A stretch of 35,873 nucleotides of DNA from Roseicella aerolata (GCF_020523605.1 NZ_JAJAQI010000050.1:1-35873); one strand, 5' to 3'; shown: positions 15,883-28,080, numbered from the stretch's first letter. Made by a program: numbers and translations. Notes: generated by a model not told the origin, from the letters alone.

Positions 15883-17412
15883 ATGGGAACTCCCGTGCAT
15901 CGTCGAGACGCCTTTGCCGCCATTGCCGCCTCAGCGCTCCTCCTGAAGGCGGATGGCGATCCTGTTGCTGCCCAGCCCAATCCGGCTGCGGCGCGCCCGT
16001 TCAGCGATGGCACCGTTCGCGACCTGGCGCGTGACCTTGCCAAGCGTCCCCATCGTGCACCCGACGACAGGCTGCCGCGCGAATTCACCGACCTCAGCTA
16101 TGACGACTACCGGAAACTGACCTTCGACCGGGAGCGCGCGTTGTGGCGCGGGGCGAACCTTGGCTTCCAGGTCCAGCTGTTCCATCGTGGCTTCCTTTAT
16201 ACACGCAAGGTCGAACTGTTCGAGGTGGTCGACCGTCAGGCGCGTCCCATTCTCTACGACCCGTCGCCCTTCAATCTCGAGGGCCGTCCCCCGCCCGGTG
16301 CCGATTTCGGGCATGCCGGCTTCCGCATCACCCACCCGCTGAACAAGCAGGGCGTGTTCGACGAGGTCTGCGCCTTTCTCGGCGCCAGCTATTTCCGGGC
16401 GGTCGCCCGGGAGCTTCGCTACGGCCTCTCGGCGCGGGGCCTCGCCATCAAGACCGCCGATCCCTCCGGCGAGGAATTCCCGATGTTCCGCGCCTTCTGG
16501 CTGGAACGGCCACATGCCGGGGCCAATTCCGTGGTGGTGCATGCGCTGCTCGACAGCCCGAGCGCCACCGCGTCCTTCCGCTTCACCATCCGGCCGGGCG
16601 ACAGCACCGTCTTCGATGTGCAGGCGAGCATCTTCCCGCGCGTGGAACTGGCGCTGGCGGGCATCGCGCCGCTGACCAGCATGTATTTCTTCGCCCCGAA
16701 CGACCGCGGCGGCGTCGACGACTACCGCGGCGCGGTGCATGATTCCGATGGCCTGCTGCTTGCCACCTCGCGCGGCGAGCAAATCTGGCGGCCGCTGCAC
16801 AACCCACGAGACCTGCAGGTCAGCCATTTCACCGAGGTCAATCCGCGCGGCTTCGGCCTGATGCAGCGCCGCCGCGGCTTCACCGACTACAACGACCTCG
16901 AGGCAAGCTACGAGCGCCGGCCCAGCCTGTGGGTGGAGCCCATCGCCGATTGGGGCCCCGGCAGCGTCCAGCTGGTCGAGATCCCGACCAATGGCGAGAT
17001 CCACGACAACATCGTGGCGTTCTGGCGCCCGGAACAGCCGATGCGTCCGGGCGAGGAATACAATTTCGTCTACCGGCTGCACTGGCTGCCCGTGATGAAG
17101 GGCAACCCCGAGCTGGCGCAGTTCGTCGAGACCCGTATTGGCGCCGCGAGCACGCGCGGGCGGCTGTTCGTGCTGGATGCGGTGGGCGGCAGGAACCAGG
17201 AGGTTCCAGCCGATACGCTGCCCACGCTGGACCTGCGCACCAGCGCCGGTGAGATCCACAACCCGGTGGTGCAGGCCAACCCGCATACCGGTGGCTGGCG
17301 CGTGCATTTCCAGCTGCTGCCGGGCTCGGCGCGGCTCGCGGAATTGCGCGCCGTGCTGACCTTCAACGACCGTCCGCTCACCGAGACCTGGCTCTACCGA
17401 TGGACAGCCTGA
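15883..17412 (+). CDS. opgG: Periplasmic glucan biosynthesis protein OpgG/OpgD (MdoG family)
   Basis: The 509-residue protein matches MdoG along its length: the N-terminal domain with FTDLSYDDYRKL, LGFQVQLFHRGF and HPLNKQGVFDEVCAFLGASYFRA, the long beta-sandwich region (RPLHNPRDLQVSHF, NPRGFGLMQR), and the C-terminal Ig-like domain from about residue 390. It works in the periplasm on the glucan backbone made by OpgH. The start at ATG 15883 gives MGTPVHRRDAFAA with a hydrophobic stretch behind: a likely twin-arginine signal, as in OpgD rather than Sec-exported OpgG. The frame is open 16 codons further up. It overlaps opgH by 13 bases. Confidence 0.92.
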   Translation: MGTPVHRRDAFAAIAASALLLKADGDPVAAQPNPAAARPFSDGTVRDLARDLAKRPHRAPDDRLPREFTDLSYDDYRKLTFDRERALWRGANLGFQVQLFHRGFLYTRKVELFEVVDRQARPILYDPSPFNLEGRPPPGADFGHAGFRITHPLNKQGVFDEVCAFLGASYFRAVARELRYGLSARGLAIKTADPSGEEFPMFRAFWLERPHAGANSVVVHALLDSPSATASFRFTIRPGDSTVFDVQASIFPRVELALAGIAPLTSMYFFAPNDRGGVDDYRGAVHDSDGLLLATSRGEQIWRPLHNPRDLQVSHFTEVNPRGFGLMQRRRGFTDYNDLEASYERRPSLWVEPIADWGPGSVQLVEIPTNGEIHDNIVAFWRPEQPMRPGEEYNFVYRLHWLPVMKGNPELAQFVETRIGAASTRGRLFVLDAVGGRNQEVPADTLPTLDLRTSAGEIHNPVVQANPHTGGWRVHFQLLPGSARLAELRAVLTFNDRPLTETWLYRWTA

Positions 17413-19577
17413 TCAGCGGTCCCGGAGCGAAGTGGCGGGCACTGCCGGAGACGGCGCCGCTGGAGATGCCGGTGCAGTCGCTAGGGGCGATGCCGCCGCC
17501 GGGACCATCGGCGCGGCCTTCCGCCCCGCGCGGCATGGCGTGGCGGCGGGTACTGGTCCTGGGCGGGGCGGTGTTGCTGACCGCCTTCGCCACGCGCGAG
17601 ATGGGATTGGTTCTGGATATCGCGCGGCCCACCGCGACGCAGATCGTCCTGCTGCTGCTGTTCGTGCCGCTGTTCGCCTGGATTGCGCTGTCTTTCGTCA
17701 GCGCGGTCTGCGGTTTCGCTAGCCTGCTGCATGGCGGCGGGCGGCGCCTGGGCATCGACCCTGAGGCAGCGCTGCCGAAGCTGAGCACGCGCACGGCACT
17801 CCTGATGCCGGTGTACAACGAGCCGCCGGAACGGGTGATGGCGGGCTTGCAGGCCGTCCATGAGAGCTTGGCTGCCATCGGCGCCTCGGAGCATTTCGAT
17901 ATCTTCATCCTCAGCGACACGACCGACCCCGATGCCTGGGTGGCGGAGGAAGCGGCCTTCCTGGCGCTGCGGGAGCGCACCGGCGACGACCGGCACATCT
18001 TCTACCGGCGTCGCCAGAAGAATACCGAGCGCAAGGCGGGCAACATCGCCGAATGGGTACAGCGCTTCGGCGGCGCCTATCCGCAGATGCTGGTGCTCGA
18101 CGCCGACAGCGTGATGGACGGTGCGGCGCTGGTGCGGCTGGCCGCGGCGATGGAACGCCATCCGGATGTCGGGTTGATCCAGACCCTGCCGGTGATCGTC
18201 AACGGCAATTCCTTCTTCGCGCGGATGCAGCAATTCGCGGGGCGCGTCTATGGCCCGATGATCGCGGCCGGCATCGCCTGGTGGCACGGGGCGGAAGGCA
18301 ATTACTGGGGCCACAACGCCATCATCCGCACGCGTGCCTTCGCCGGCCATGCCGGCCTGCCGACGCTGCCTGGCCGCAAGCCCTTCGGTGGCCACATCCT
18401 CAGCCATGATTTCGTCGAGGCCGCCCTGCTGCGCCGCGCCGGCTGGGCGGTGCACATGGTGCCGGCGCTGCGCGGCAGCTACGAGGAAAGCCCACCCGCA
18501 CTGACGGATCTGGCGGTGCGCGACCGGCGCTGGTGCCAGGGCAACCTGCAACATGCCGCGGTGCTGCCGGCACGCGGCCTTCACCCCATCAGCCGGCTGC
18601 ACCTGCTGACCGGGATCGGCTCCTACATCACCGCGCCGCTCTGGCTGCTGTTCCTCGTGGTCGGCGTGCTCGGCGCGCTGGAAGCGCGCTTCATCCGGCC
18701 GGCCTACTTCCCGAGCGGGCCATCCCTGTTCCCGGACTGGCCGGTCGTGGATCCGGTGCGCGCCATGTGGCTGTTCATCGGCACCATGTCGCTGCTGCTG
18801 GTGCCCAAGCTGCTGGCCTGGGCGCTGCTGTTGCTGAACCGGGAGGACCGCCGCGGCATCGGCGGCGGCGTGAGATCATTCCTCGGCCTGCTGCTGGAGA
18901 CCCTCGTGGCGGGCCTGCTGGCACCGGTGACGATGCTGACGCAGAGCGTCGACGTCGTGTCCATCCTGCTCGGACGCGACTCAGGCTGGCAGCCGCAGCA
19001 GCGCGACGACGGCAAGCTCCGGCTGCGCGAGGTGCTGCGGCTGTATTGGCGGCACACCGCCTTCGGGCTGCTGTTCGGCCTCTCCTCCTGGCTGGTCTCG
19101 CCCTTCCTCGCGCTGTGGATGCTGCCGGTCACGCTCGGCCTGACGCTGGCGGTGCCGCTGGCGGCGCTGACGGCGCGGCCGGCCGGGCTGCTGCGCCGGT
19201 TCGGAGTGCTGTCCATTCCCGAGGAACGGGACCCGCCGGCCGTGCTGGCGCGCGCCAACACGATCCGGCGGTCGCTCGTGTCAGCTGCGGAGGAGGTCGA
19301 GGCGGTGCGCCGGCTGGCAGGCGATCCGGCGCTGCTGGAGGCGCATCGGCGGATGCTGCCGCCGCCGCGCCGCCCGCGGCTGGATCCGGTGGACCCGACC
19401 CTGCTGGTGGCCATGGTCAAGGCGCAGGAGGCGCGCGACCTGGGCGAGGCGCTTGACGGCCTGAGCCGGGCGGAAAAGGCGGCATTGCTGGCCGATGCCG
19501 CGGGCCTCGATCGCCTGGTGGGCCTGGCGGCGATCGCAGCGCGCGGCGGTGACCGGGCTCACCCGCGCAACCCCTGA
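17400..19577 (+). CDS. opgH: Glucans biosynthesis glucosyltransferase OpgH (MdoH)
   Basis: An inner-membrane family 2 glycosyltransferase of 725 residues that polymerises glucose from UDP-glucose into osmoregulated periplasmic glucan and passes it outward. Two membrane segments (about 45-65 and 80-105) precede the cytoplasmic catalytic domain: MPVYNEPPERV, D173 in LSDTTDP, the DxD pair D234/D236 in LDADSV, D337 in SHDFVEA, and the RRWCQGN motif (R377, W378, Q380). Several membrane segments follow (400-430, 460-485, 500-520, 560-620), then a cytoplasmic tail. It is shorter than the E. coli enzyme, mainly at the ends. Its start lies inside the opgG coding end, so translation is probably coupled. 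Confidence 0.95.
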   Translation: MDSLISGPGAKWRALPETAPLEMPVQSLGAMPPPGPSARPSAPRGMAWRRVLVLGGAVLLTAFATREMGLVLDIARPTATQIVLLLLFVPLFAWIALSFVSAVCGFASLLHGGGRRLGIDPEAALPKLSTRTALLMPVYNEPPERVMAGLQAVHESLAAIGASEHFDIFILSDTTDPDAWVAEEAAFLALRERTGDDRHIFYRRRQKNTERKAGNIAEWVQRFGGAYPQMLVLDADSVMDGAALVRLAAAMERHPDVGLIQTLPVIVNGNSFFARMQQFAGRVYGPMIAAGIAWWHGAEGNYWGHNAIIRTRAFAGHAGLPTLPGRKPFGGHILSHDFVEAALLRRAGWAVHMVPALRGSYEESPPALTDLAVRDRRWCQGNLQHAAVLPARGLHPISRLHLLTGIGSYITAPLWLLFLVVGVLGALEARFIRPAYFPSGPSLFPDWPVVDPVRAMWLFIGTMSLLLVPKLLAWALLLLNREDRRGIGGGVRSFLGLLLETLVAGLLAPVTMLTQSVDVVSILLGRDSGWQPQQRDDGKLRLREVLRLYWRHTAFGLLFGLSSWLVSPFLALWMLPVTLGLTLAVPLAALTARPAGLLRRFGVLSIPEERDPPAVLARANTIRRSLVSAAEEVEAVRRLAGDPALLEAHRRMLPPPRRPRLDPVDPTLLVAMVKAQEARDLGEALDGLSRAEKAALLADAAGLDRLVGLAAIAARGGDRAHPRNP

Positions 19578-19911
19578 CCTGCCGCTGGTGCCGGCGCCCG
19601 CAGCATGGCGGGGTCCGGGAAGGGCTGGCGGGCAGGGGCAAGGCACCTGGCTGCACGGATCGACTGCCTGGGCGCATCGAGCCCCCCGCGCCTCGGCCCC
19701 TGCGGTGCGGATCTGCGCCGGGCGCCTGAACCCGGGCAGGCGGGTCAGCGCGCCGGCGGTGATGCTCGCCTCCCCGCTGGTGGCGTGGAGGGCGCCCGGA
19801 TGCGGGTAGCCGTGCCTGCACCCTCGCCTGCGGACGGCGGCCGCCGAACCCGCCCGGACATGGCTGCGGTACCAGCCCGGCAGCGGGCTCGCCCGGGAAT
19901 GGCATCGCGCC
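19578..19911. other. Intergenic region, no gene recognised
   Basis: About 330 bases of GC-rich DNA between the convergent ends of opgH and the small secreted protein. Open frames exist on both strands, but they are Pro/Arg/Gly-rich in a way typical of chance frames at this GC. One minus-strand frame near 19690-19810 reads slightly more protein-like but has no start or family resemblance. Confidence 0.4.
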
Positions 19912-20268
19912 TCAATAGGAGAAGGGCGCGTTCAGCCGGACCCCCGGTGCCGGGCGGAACAGCTTGTCCTCCAGCAGGTCCGGGCTGCCTTCCTGCGCCT
20001 GGCCGCGGCCGGGCATGTTGCGGTTGATGATGCTGGGATTGATCCGCGCCCGGTCCTCCTCCACCACACGCGGCCCCTCCTTCGTCCGGTCCGGCACCGG
20101 GGCGTGGCTGGATCGCGGCGCCTGTGCCGACTTGCCCGCGGGTGGCTGGGCGGGGGACTTGGGCAGGTCCAGCGCCGGCGGCTTGCCGGCAGTGCGGGAT
20201 CTCTGCTGCGCCAGGGCGGGCGCCGCCGGCAGGAGCAGCAGCAGGGGCAGGAGGTCCCGTCGGCGCAT
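19912..20268 (-). CDS. Small secreted protein of unknown function
   Basis: The 118-residue product starts MRRRDLLPLLLLLPAAPALAQQ, a textbook Sec signal peptide with an AxA cleavage site near residue 20. The mature part is Pro/Ala/Arg-rich up to about residue 75, then has a less biased end (NPSIINRN, GSPDLLEDKLFRPAPGVRLNAPFSY) that looks conserved. No domain is recognised. The ATG at 20268 shares its A with the Nudix gene's TGA stop (TGATG), so translation is probably coupled; a GTG one codon earlier is also possible. It has no lipobox cysteine, so a soluble periplasmic protein is more likely than a lipoprotein. Confidence 0.65.
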   Translation of the reverse strand: MRRRDLLPLLLLLPAAPALAQQRSRTAGKPPALDLPKSPAQPPAGKSAQAPRSSHAPVPDRTKEGPRVVEEDRARINPSIINRNMPGRGQAQEGSPDLLEDKLFRPAPGVRLNAPFSY

Positions 20269-20816
20269 CACAGGCCAGCTTGCCGCGGCGGCGGCCGGCT
20301 GCCCCGAGGATCATCGGGCGGGTTGGTGGCCGGCGCCGCCAGAGGGCGGCCCTCCCTCTCCCGCCAGTGGCGGAGCGCCCAGTGGACGGAGGGGAAGGCG
20401 ACTTCCTCCCAGGGGATCTCGTCCCAGCCAAAGAGCCGGACCTCGAGGCTTTCCGGCCCTGCCTCGAAGCCCGGGCTCTCGAAGCCGGCGCGGAAGATCA
20501 CCTGCACCTGGCCGATGCGGGCGATGGAATAGACGGCGAGCACGCCATCGAGGGCGATGCGGGCGCGCGCTTCCTCCCAGGCCTCGCGCCGGGCGCCTTC
20601 CTCCACCGTCTCGGCCATTTCCATGTAGCCGGCGGGCAGGGTCCAGAAGCCGCGGCGCGGCTCGATGGCGCGGCGGCAGAGCAGGATGCGGCCGCCTTCG
20701 GAGACGACGCTGCCGACCACGATCTTCGGATTCTCATAGGCGACGAAGCCGCAATCCGGGCAGGTCAGGCGCTCTCGGTCATCCCCGGGCGGGACGGTGC
20801 GGAGGAAATCCGGCAT
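20268..20816 (-). CDS. Nudix hydrolase
   Basis: A 182-residue pyrophosphohydrolase with a full Nudix box, G63-x5-E69-x7-R77-E78-x2-E81-E82, in GYMEMAETVEEGARREAWEE; the glutamates bind Mg. It cleaves a nucleoside diphosphate linked to some group; the substrate is not evident. A CPDC pair (C19, C22) and the stretch GFVAYENPKIVVG recall the zinc-ribbon end of NADH pyrophosphatase-like members, but only one CxxC is present and the NudC SQPWPFPxS motif is missing. The C-terminus is Pro/Arg-rich. Start at ATG 20816. It is translationally coupled to the small secreted protein that follows. Confidence 0.9.
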   Translation of the reverse strand: MPDFLRTVPPGDDRERLTCPDCGFVAYENPKIVVGSVVSEGGRILLCRRAIEPRRGFWTLPAGYMEMAETVEEGARREAWEEARARIALDGVLAVYSIARIGQVQVIFRAGFESPGFEAGPESLEVRLFGWDEIPWEEVAFPSVHWALRHWREREGRPLAAPATNPPDDPRGSRPPPRQAGL

Positions 20817-20953
20817 GCGGCGACGATGCGCGGCGCTGCGCCCGGGCGCAAGGGCCGGTTGGGCGTGTCAGGAGGGTGCCGGCCACCGTGACGCCGAAGG
20901 CGCGAAGCCGGGTGCGGCGCGGCCAAGCCGTGGCGCCGGGCGGCCGCGCCGCC

Positions 20954-21154
20954 TCAGACCCGCAGGTCGAGCAGCGAGCCGCGGGGCAGGGGGCGGAGGG
21001 GCTGGGGCGGCACGGCCTCGAGCGGCCGCTGCGATGTGGCGGCCTGGCCCTGCGCCGTGACCGGTGCGGCGGGGGAGACGCCCCGAACCGGCTGCGTTTC
21101 CCCCGGCCGGCCGATGGCCGGCGTGAAGGCGCTGAGCGAATGGGTGGCGATCAT
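20954..21154 (-). CDS. Small hypothetical protein downstream of pgk
   Basis: A 66-residue candidate beginning MIATHSLSAFTPAIGRPG and ending LPRGSLLDLRV. No family is recognised, though the ends look more constrained than the Pro/Ala-rich middle. The frame is open to an ATG at 21253 that would add 33 residues (VALTVDSDLGATILR), but that ATG sits directly against a strong hairpin and lacks a ribosome-binding site. It lies on the same strand as pgk and may share its transcript. Whether it is made is uncertain. Confidence 0.4.
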   Translation of the reverse strand: MIATHSLSAFTPAIGRPGETQPVRGVSPAAPVTAQGQAATSQRPLEAVPPQPLRPLPRGSLLDLRV

Positions 21155-21253
21155 GCGCAGGATGGTAGCGCCCAGGTCCGAATCGACCGTTAAGGCCACC
21201 CGCCGGGACGGGATGCGGTGGCGGCCGGGCGGGGCTGCGGGGGCGATGCGCAT

Positions 21254-21274
21254 GGGGCGGCCTTACGCCGCCCC
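21254..21274 (-). terminator. Hairpin after pgk
   Basis: GGGGCGGC (21254-21261) pairs perfectly with GCCGCCCC (21267-21274) around a five-base loop, 45 bases past the pgk stop on the minus strand. It may end the tkt-gap-pgk transcript, or shape the 5' end of the small gene behind it. No U tract follows. Confidence 0.35.
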
Positions 21275-21319
21275 GGCCTTAAGGGTCCAGTAACCTGTGG
21301 TTGGGTGACGGGAAGGCGA

Positions 21320-22513
<1,194 letters not shown>

Positions 22514-22551
22514 CGGAGGGCTCCTCAAGGGCGGATCACCGCAGGGCGGAA

Positions 22552-22595
22552 CGCGCCATGGCGCGATTCCGGCCCGCGGCACTGCGTCCAGTGCC
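22552..22595. repeat. Two inverted repeats between gap and pgk
   Basis: CGCGCCATGGCGCG (22552-22565) is a perfect 14-base palindrome, and GGCACTG (22578-22584) pairs with CAGTGCC (22589-22595) around a four-base loop. Both lie in the 166-base gap-pgk spacer and could be operator or mRNA-processing sites. At this GC content chance is a real alternative. Confidence 0.35.
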
Positions 22596-22679
22596 CGTCC
22601 CGCCCCGCCGCCGCAGCGGCGCCCCCCGGCCTCCTGGTCGGGGGAGGGTCGGGCGGGCGCCGTGTCGTCTATGCGGGGC

Positions 22680-23720
22680 TCAGAGCTTGCCGAGCAGCGC
22701 GGCGGTGTCCGACATGCGGTTGGAGAAGCCCCACTCGTTGTCGTACCAGCTCATCACCCGGACCATCGCGCCGTCCACGACCTGGGTCTGGGTGGCGTCG
22801 AAGGTCGAGGAATGGGCATCGTGGTTGAAGTCGATGCTGACCAGCGGCTGGGTGTTGTAGCCGAGGATGCCCTTCAGCTCGCCCTCCGAGGCCTCCTTCA
22901 TCGCCTGGTTCACCATCTCCTTCGTCACGCCCTCGGCCTTGAGGTTCACGTCGAGGGAGATGAGGGAGACATTCGGGGTCGGGATGCGGATGGCGGTGCC
23001 GTCCAGCTTGCCCTTCAGCTCCGGCAGCACGAGGCCGACGGCCTTGGCCGCGCCGGTGCTGGTCGGGATGGCGGAAACCGCCGCGGCGCGGGCGCGGTGC
23101 AGGTCCTTGTGCAGCGTGTCCACCGTGTTCTGGTCACCGGTATAGGCGTGGATGGTGACCATGTAGCCGCGCAGGATGCCGAACTTCTCGTGCAGCACCT
23201 TCGCCACGGGGGCGAGGCAGTTGGTGGTGCAGGAGGCGTTCGAGACGATCTGGTGCGAGGGCTTCAGGATGTGGTGGTTCACGCCATAGACGATGGTCGC
23301 CTGGGCGGAGCTGTCGGAATGCGCCTCGGCCCAGGTGACGGGGGCGGAGACCAGCACCTTGCGCGCGCCGGCCTGCAGCAGGAGTGCCGCCTTGTCAGAA
23401 TTGGTGAAGATGCCGGTGCACTCGGCGGCGACATCCACGCCCTGCCAGGGCAGCTTGGTCGGGTCCCGCTCGGCCGTCACCTTGATGGGCGAGTAGCGGC
23501 GGCCATTGGCGGTGATGAGGAGGCTGCTGCCCTCGACCTGCACCTCGCCGGGGAAGCGGCCATGGACGCTGTCGTAGCGGAAGAGATGGGCATTCGCCTC
23601 GACCGAACCGAGGTCGTTGATGGCGACGCACTCGACATCGCTGCGCCCGCTCTCGATCATCGCGCGGAGCACCAGGCGCCCGATGCGCCCGAAGCCGTTG
23701 ATGGCGACCTTCACGGCCAT
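22680..23720 (-). CDS. gap: Glyceraldehyde-3-phosphate dehydrogenase
   Basis: A 346-residue NAD(P)-dependent enzyme that phosphorylates and oxidises glyceraldehyde 3-phosphate. The Rossmann start is [11 protein letters not shown]; the catalytic Cys is C164 in SNASCTTNC with H191 as partner; [13 protein letters not shown] closes the fold. Between VSAP (124-127) and TIVYGVNH (142-149) there are about 14 residues ([14 protein letters not shown]), several more than in common bacterial GapA. GAGGGG before the ATG at 23720 supports the start; a frame-open ATG lies 11 codons up. It lies 139 bp after tkt and before pgk, a common alphaproteobacterial order. Confidence 0.97.
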   Translation of the reverse strand: MAVKVAINGFGRIGRLVLRAMIESGRSDVECVAINDLGSVEANAHLFRYDSVHGRFPGEVQVEGSSLLITANGRRYSPIKVTAERDPTKLPWQGVDVAAECTGIFTNSDKAALLLQAGARKVLVSAPVTWAEAHSDSSAQATIVYGVNHHILKPSHQIVSNASCTTNCLAPVAKVLHEKFGILRGYMVTIHAYTGDQNTVDTLHKDLHRARAAAVSAIPTSTGAAKAVGLVLPELKGKLDGTAIRIPTPNVSLISLDVNLKAEGVTKEMVNQAMKEASEGELKGILGYNTQPLVSIDFNHDAHSSTFDATQTQVVDGAMVRVMSWYDNEWGFSNRMSDTAALLGKL

Positions 23721-23824
23721 GATCTTTTCCCCTCTCTTTCGCTCGATCGTCATTGGGCCGGACCGCCGGGGCCTGAGGTGGGCCGGGCCGGGATCCGGTC
23801 CAGAAGCCTTATTCCAGGTCCGCA

Positions 23825-23846
23825 GGGCGCTGCCTATTCAGCGCCC
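23825..23846 (-). terminator. Hairpin between tkt and gap
   Basis: GGGCGCTG (23825-23832) pairs perfectly with CAGCGCCC (23839-23846) around CCTATT, 13 bases after the tkt stop on the minus strand. There is no U tract, so it may only partly stop transcription or act in mRNA processing between tkt and gap. Confidence 0.35.
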
Positions 23847-23859
23847 CGCGAAGGCAGCC

Positions 23860-25899
<2,040 letters not shown>

Positions 25900-26053
25900 A
25901 GCAGCAATCTCCGGATTGCCGCGCCCTATACGGCGACGGGCCGGAGGCGGCAACCGCGCAAGGCAGGGCGGAATCTTCGCCCCTGGGTTCTCTGCTGGGG
26001 CGGAAGGGGAAGCCGACTGGCGGCGCGGTGCTGCGGCGCGGTATAGGACGCCC

Positions 26054-26806
26054 ATGGATTCAGCCGCCCCCGCGCCCGCGCCCTACCGCGAAGGGCTGCC
26101 GCCGCAGCCGCCCGGGCCGCCCGAGGGCGAGCAGCATGTCACCGTCTCCGAGACCGCCCGCGACCTCGTCATCGGCATGGCCGATGGCCTGACCCTGCCC
26201 TTCGCGCTCGCCGCCGGCCTCTCCGGCGCCGTCACGGCCAACCCGCCGATCGTGACCGCCGGCCTCACCGTGATCGCCGCCGGCGGCGTCGCCCTGGGGC
26301 TCGGCGGCTACCTCGCCGCGCGGACGGATGCGCAGCACTACGCGGCGGAGCGGCGGCGGGAGGAACAGGAGACCCACGACTATCCCGAGCGGGAGAAGTG
26401 GGAGGTCTCGGCCATCCTCCACCGCTACGGCCTGCGGGGAGAGACGCTGCAGCGCGCGACGGAGGCCGTCGCCTCCGACCGCCGGCGCTGGGTGGATTTC
26501 ATGATGCGCTTCGAACTGGAACTGGCCGAGCCGGTGCCGGGGCGGGCGGCGTCCTCGGCGGTGACCACCGCCGGCGCCTATGTGGCGGGCGGGCTGATCC
26601 CGATTGCGCCCTACATGCTGCTGAACGAGACCATGCCGGCGCTGGCCTGGTCCGCGGCGCTGACCGGCATCGCGCTGTTCGGCTTCGGCTGGCTGAAGGC
26701 GCGGGTGACCGGCCTGCCGGCACTGCGCGGCGCGGTGCAGAGGCTGGCGGTCGGCGGCGTCGCGGCCGCCCTCGCCTTCGTGGTGGCCGGGCTGGTCGGC
26801 GGGTGA
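26054..26806 (+). CDS. VIT1/CCC1-family iron/manganese transporter
   Basis: The 250-residue membrane protein belongs to the VIT1/CCC1 family, which moves Fe(II) or Mn(II) across membranes. Family marks: [27 protein letters not shown] in the first helix pair, [23 protein letters not shown] leading to the cytoplasmic metal-binding helices (residues 90-150, rich in Glu and Arg), and the final three membrane helices with [14 protein letters not shown]. The N-terminal 28 residues are Pro-rich and variable. TATAGG at 26042-26047 lies only a few bases before the ATG, so the mRNA leader may be very short. It stands alone between tkt (divergent) and the M20 hydrolase (convergent). Confidence 0.9.
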   Translation: MDSAAPAPAPYREGLPPQPPGPPEGEQHVTVSETARDLVIGMADGLTLPFALAAGLSGAVTANPPIVTAGLTVIAAGGVALGLGGYLAARTDAQHYAAERRREEQETHDYPEREKWEVSAILHRYGLRGETLQRATEAVASDRRRWVDFMMRFELELAEPVPGRAASSAVTTAGAYVAGGLIPIAPYMLLNETMPALAWSAALTGIALFGFGWLKARVTGLPALRGAVQRLAVGGVAAALAFVVAGLVGG

Positions 26807-26811
26807 TGGGC

Positions 26812-26828
26812 GGGGGGCAAAGCCCCCC
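26812..26828. terminator. Hairpin between convergent transporter and M20 hydrolase
   Basis: GGGGGGC-AAA-GCCCCCC forms a compact seven-pair stem lying 5 bases after one stop codon and 7 before the other. Its position between convergent genes suggests a shared terminator, although no U tract is present. Confidence 0.45.
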
Positions 26829-26835
26829 GGCCCGG

Positions 26836-28080
26836 CTACAGCGCCCGGTTCGCCCGGGCCAGCACCGCCTCGAACAGCACCTGGCAGCCGGCCTCGGCCT
26901 CCTCCGGCTGGATGCTCTCGGCCTCGTTGTGGGAGAGGCCGTCCTTGCAGGGGGTGAAGATCATCGCCGTCGGCACGCTGCGCGCGACATAGACCGCGTC
27001 ATGCCCGGCGCCGCTCACGATCTCCCGCGCCGGCAGGCCGAGCTTCGCCGCCGCCTGGCGCACCAGATCGACGCATCCGGGATCGAAGGGCTGCGCCGGC
27101 AGGCGGAACAGCTCCGTCAGGGCCAGCGGCGTGCCGCCATCGCGCGCGATGGCCTCGGCCTGCCGCGGGAAGTCGGCCGCGAGTGCCTCGATCTCGGCAA
27201 AGTCGGGGTGGCGGAACTCGACGCTGAAGCGGACCTCCCCGGGGACGACGTTGCGGCTGTTCGGGAAGACATGCAGCTGCCCCACCGTGCCGCGGCCATC
27301 CTCGCCCCGCGCGCGCATGAGCCGGTCCACCAGGTCGATGATCCGCGCGGTGGTCACCAGCGCATCGCGGCGGGCGGAGGGCGGGGTAGTGCCGGCATGC
27401 GCGTCCTGGCCCGTCACCACCGCGTCGTACCAGACCTGCGCCTGCGCGCCGGTGACGATGCCGATCTGCCGGCCCTCCTTCTCCAGGATCGGGCCCTGCT
27501 CGATATGCAGCTCGAAATAGGCATCCGCGGGGAAGGGCTTTGCCGGGTGCTCGCCCTTGTAGCCGATCGCGGTCAGCGCCTGCTCGACCGAGACACCCTC
27601 CACATCCTGCAGGCCATAGACCTTCTCCAGCGGATAGACCCCGGCCCAGGCGCCGCTGCCCATCAGGGAATGGCCGAAGCGGCTGCCTTCCTCATCGGTC
27701 CAGTTCACCAGCTCGATCGGCGCCTCGGTCTGGATGCCGAGGTCGTTCAGGCTGCGCATGACCTCGAGCCCGGCGATGACGCCGAGCGCGCCGTCGAACT
27801 TGCCCCCCGATGGCTGGCTGTCCAGGTGGCTGCCCATCAGCACCGGCAGGCGGTTCGGGTCGCGGCCCTCCCGCCGGGCGAACATGTTGCCGATGGCGTC
27901 CACCCGGACCGTGAGGCCGAGCGCCTCGCACCAGGCGCGGAAGCGGTCGCGGCCGGCGCGGTCCACCTCGGTGAGCGTGAGGCGCTTCACGCCGCCCTTC
28001 GGCGTCGCGCCGATCTCCGCCATGGACATCAGGCTGTCCCACAGCCGCTTGCCGTCAATCCGCTGGTTCGTGCCGCTCAT
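26836..28080 (-). CDS. M20-family amidohydrolase (N-carbamoyl-L-amino acid hydrolase / allantoate amidohydrolase type)
   Basis: This 414-residue dinuclear zinc hydrolase cleaves carbamoyl or ureido groups from amino acid-like compounds. Metal ligands: H85 and D96 in SHLDSQPSGGKFDG, E130-E131 in TDEEGSRF, H192 in LHIEQGP, and the C-terminal SHNEAE histidine. GAGHDAVY is a further family motif. The central lid domain carries the substrate-binding histidine of GQDAHAGTTP and the NSRNVVPG loop. Members include hydantoin-pathway carbamoylases, beta-ureidopropionase and allantoate amidohydrolase; no pyrimidine or purine genes lie nearby to choose between them. The Liv-type binding protein upstream on the same strand might bring in a substrate, but this is only a guess from position. 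Confidence 0.92.
   Translation of the reverse strand: MSGTNQRIDGKRLWDSLMSMAEIGATPKGGVKRLTLTEVDRAGRDRFRAWCEALGLTVRVDAIGNMFARREGRDPNRLPVLMGSHLDSQPSGGKFDGALGVIAGLEVMRSLNDLGIQTEAPIELVNWTDEEGSRFGHSLMGSGAWAGVYPLEKVYGLQDVEGVSVEQALTAIGYKGEHPAKPFPADAYFELHIEQGPILEKEGRQIGIVTGAQAQVWYDAVVTGQDAHAGTTPPSARRDALVTTARIIDLVDRLMRARGEDGRGTVGQLHVFPNSRNVVPGEVRFSVEFRHPDFAEIEALAADFPRQAEAIARDGGTPLALTELFRLPAQPFDPGCVDLVRQAAAKLGLPAREIVSGAGHDAVYVARSVPTAMIFTPCKDGLSHNEAESIQPEEAEAGCQVLFEAVLARANRAL

Noticed and set aside
19417-19905. Minus-strand open frame overlapping the end of opgH
   Set aside because: Pro/Arg-rich, no start signal, no family resemblance, and partly antisense to opgH.
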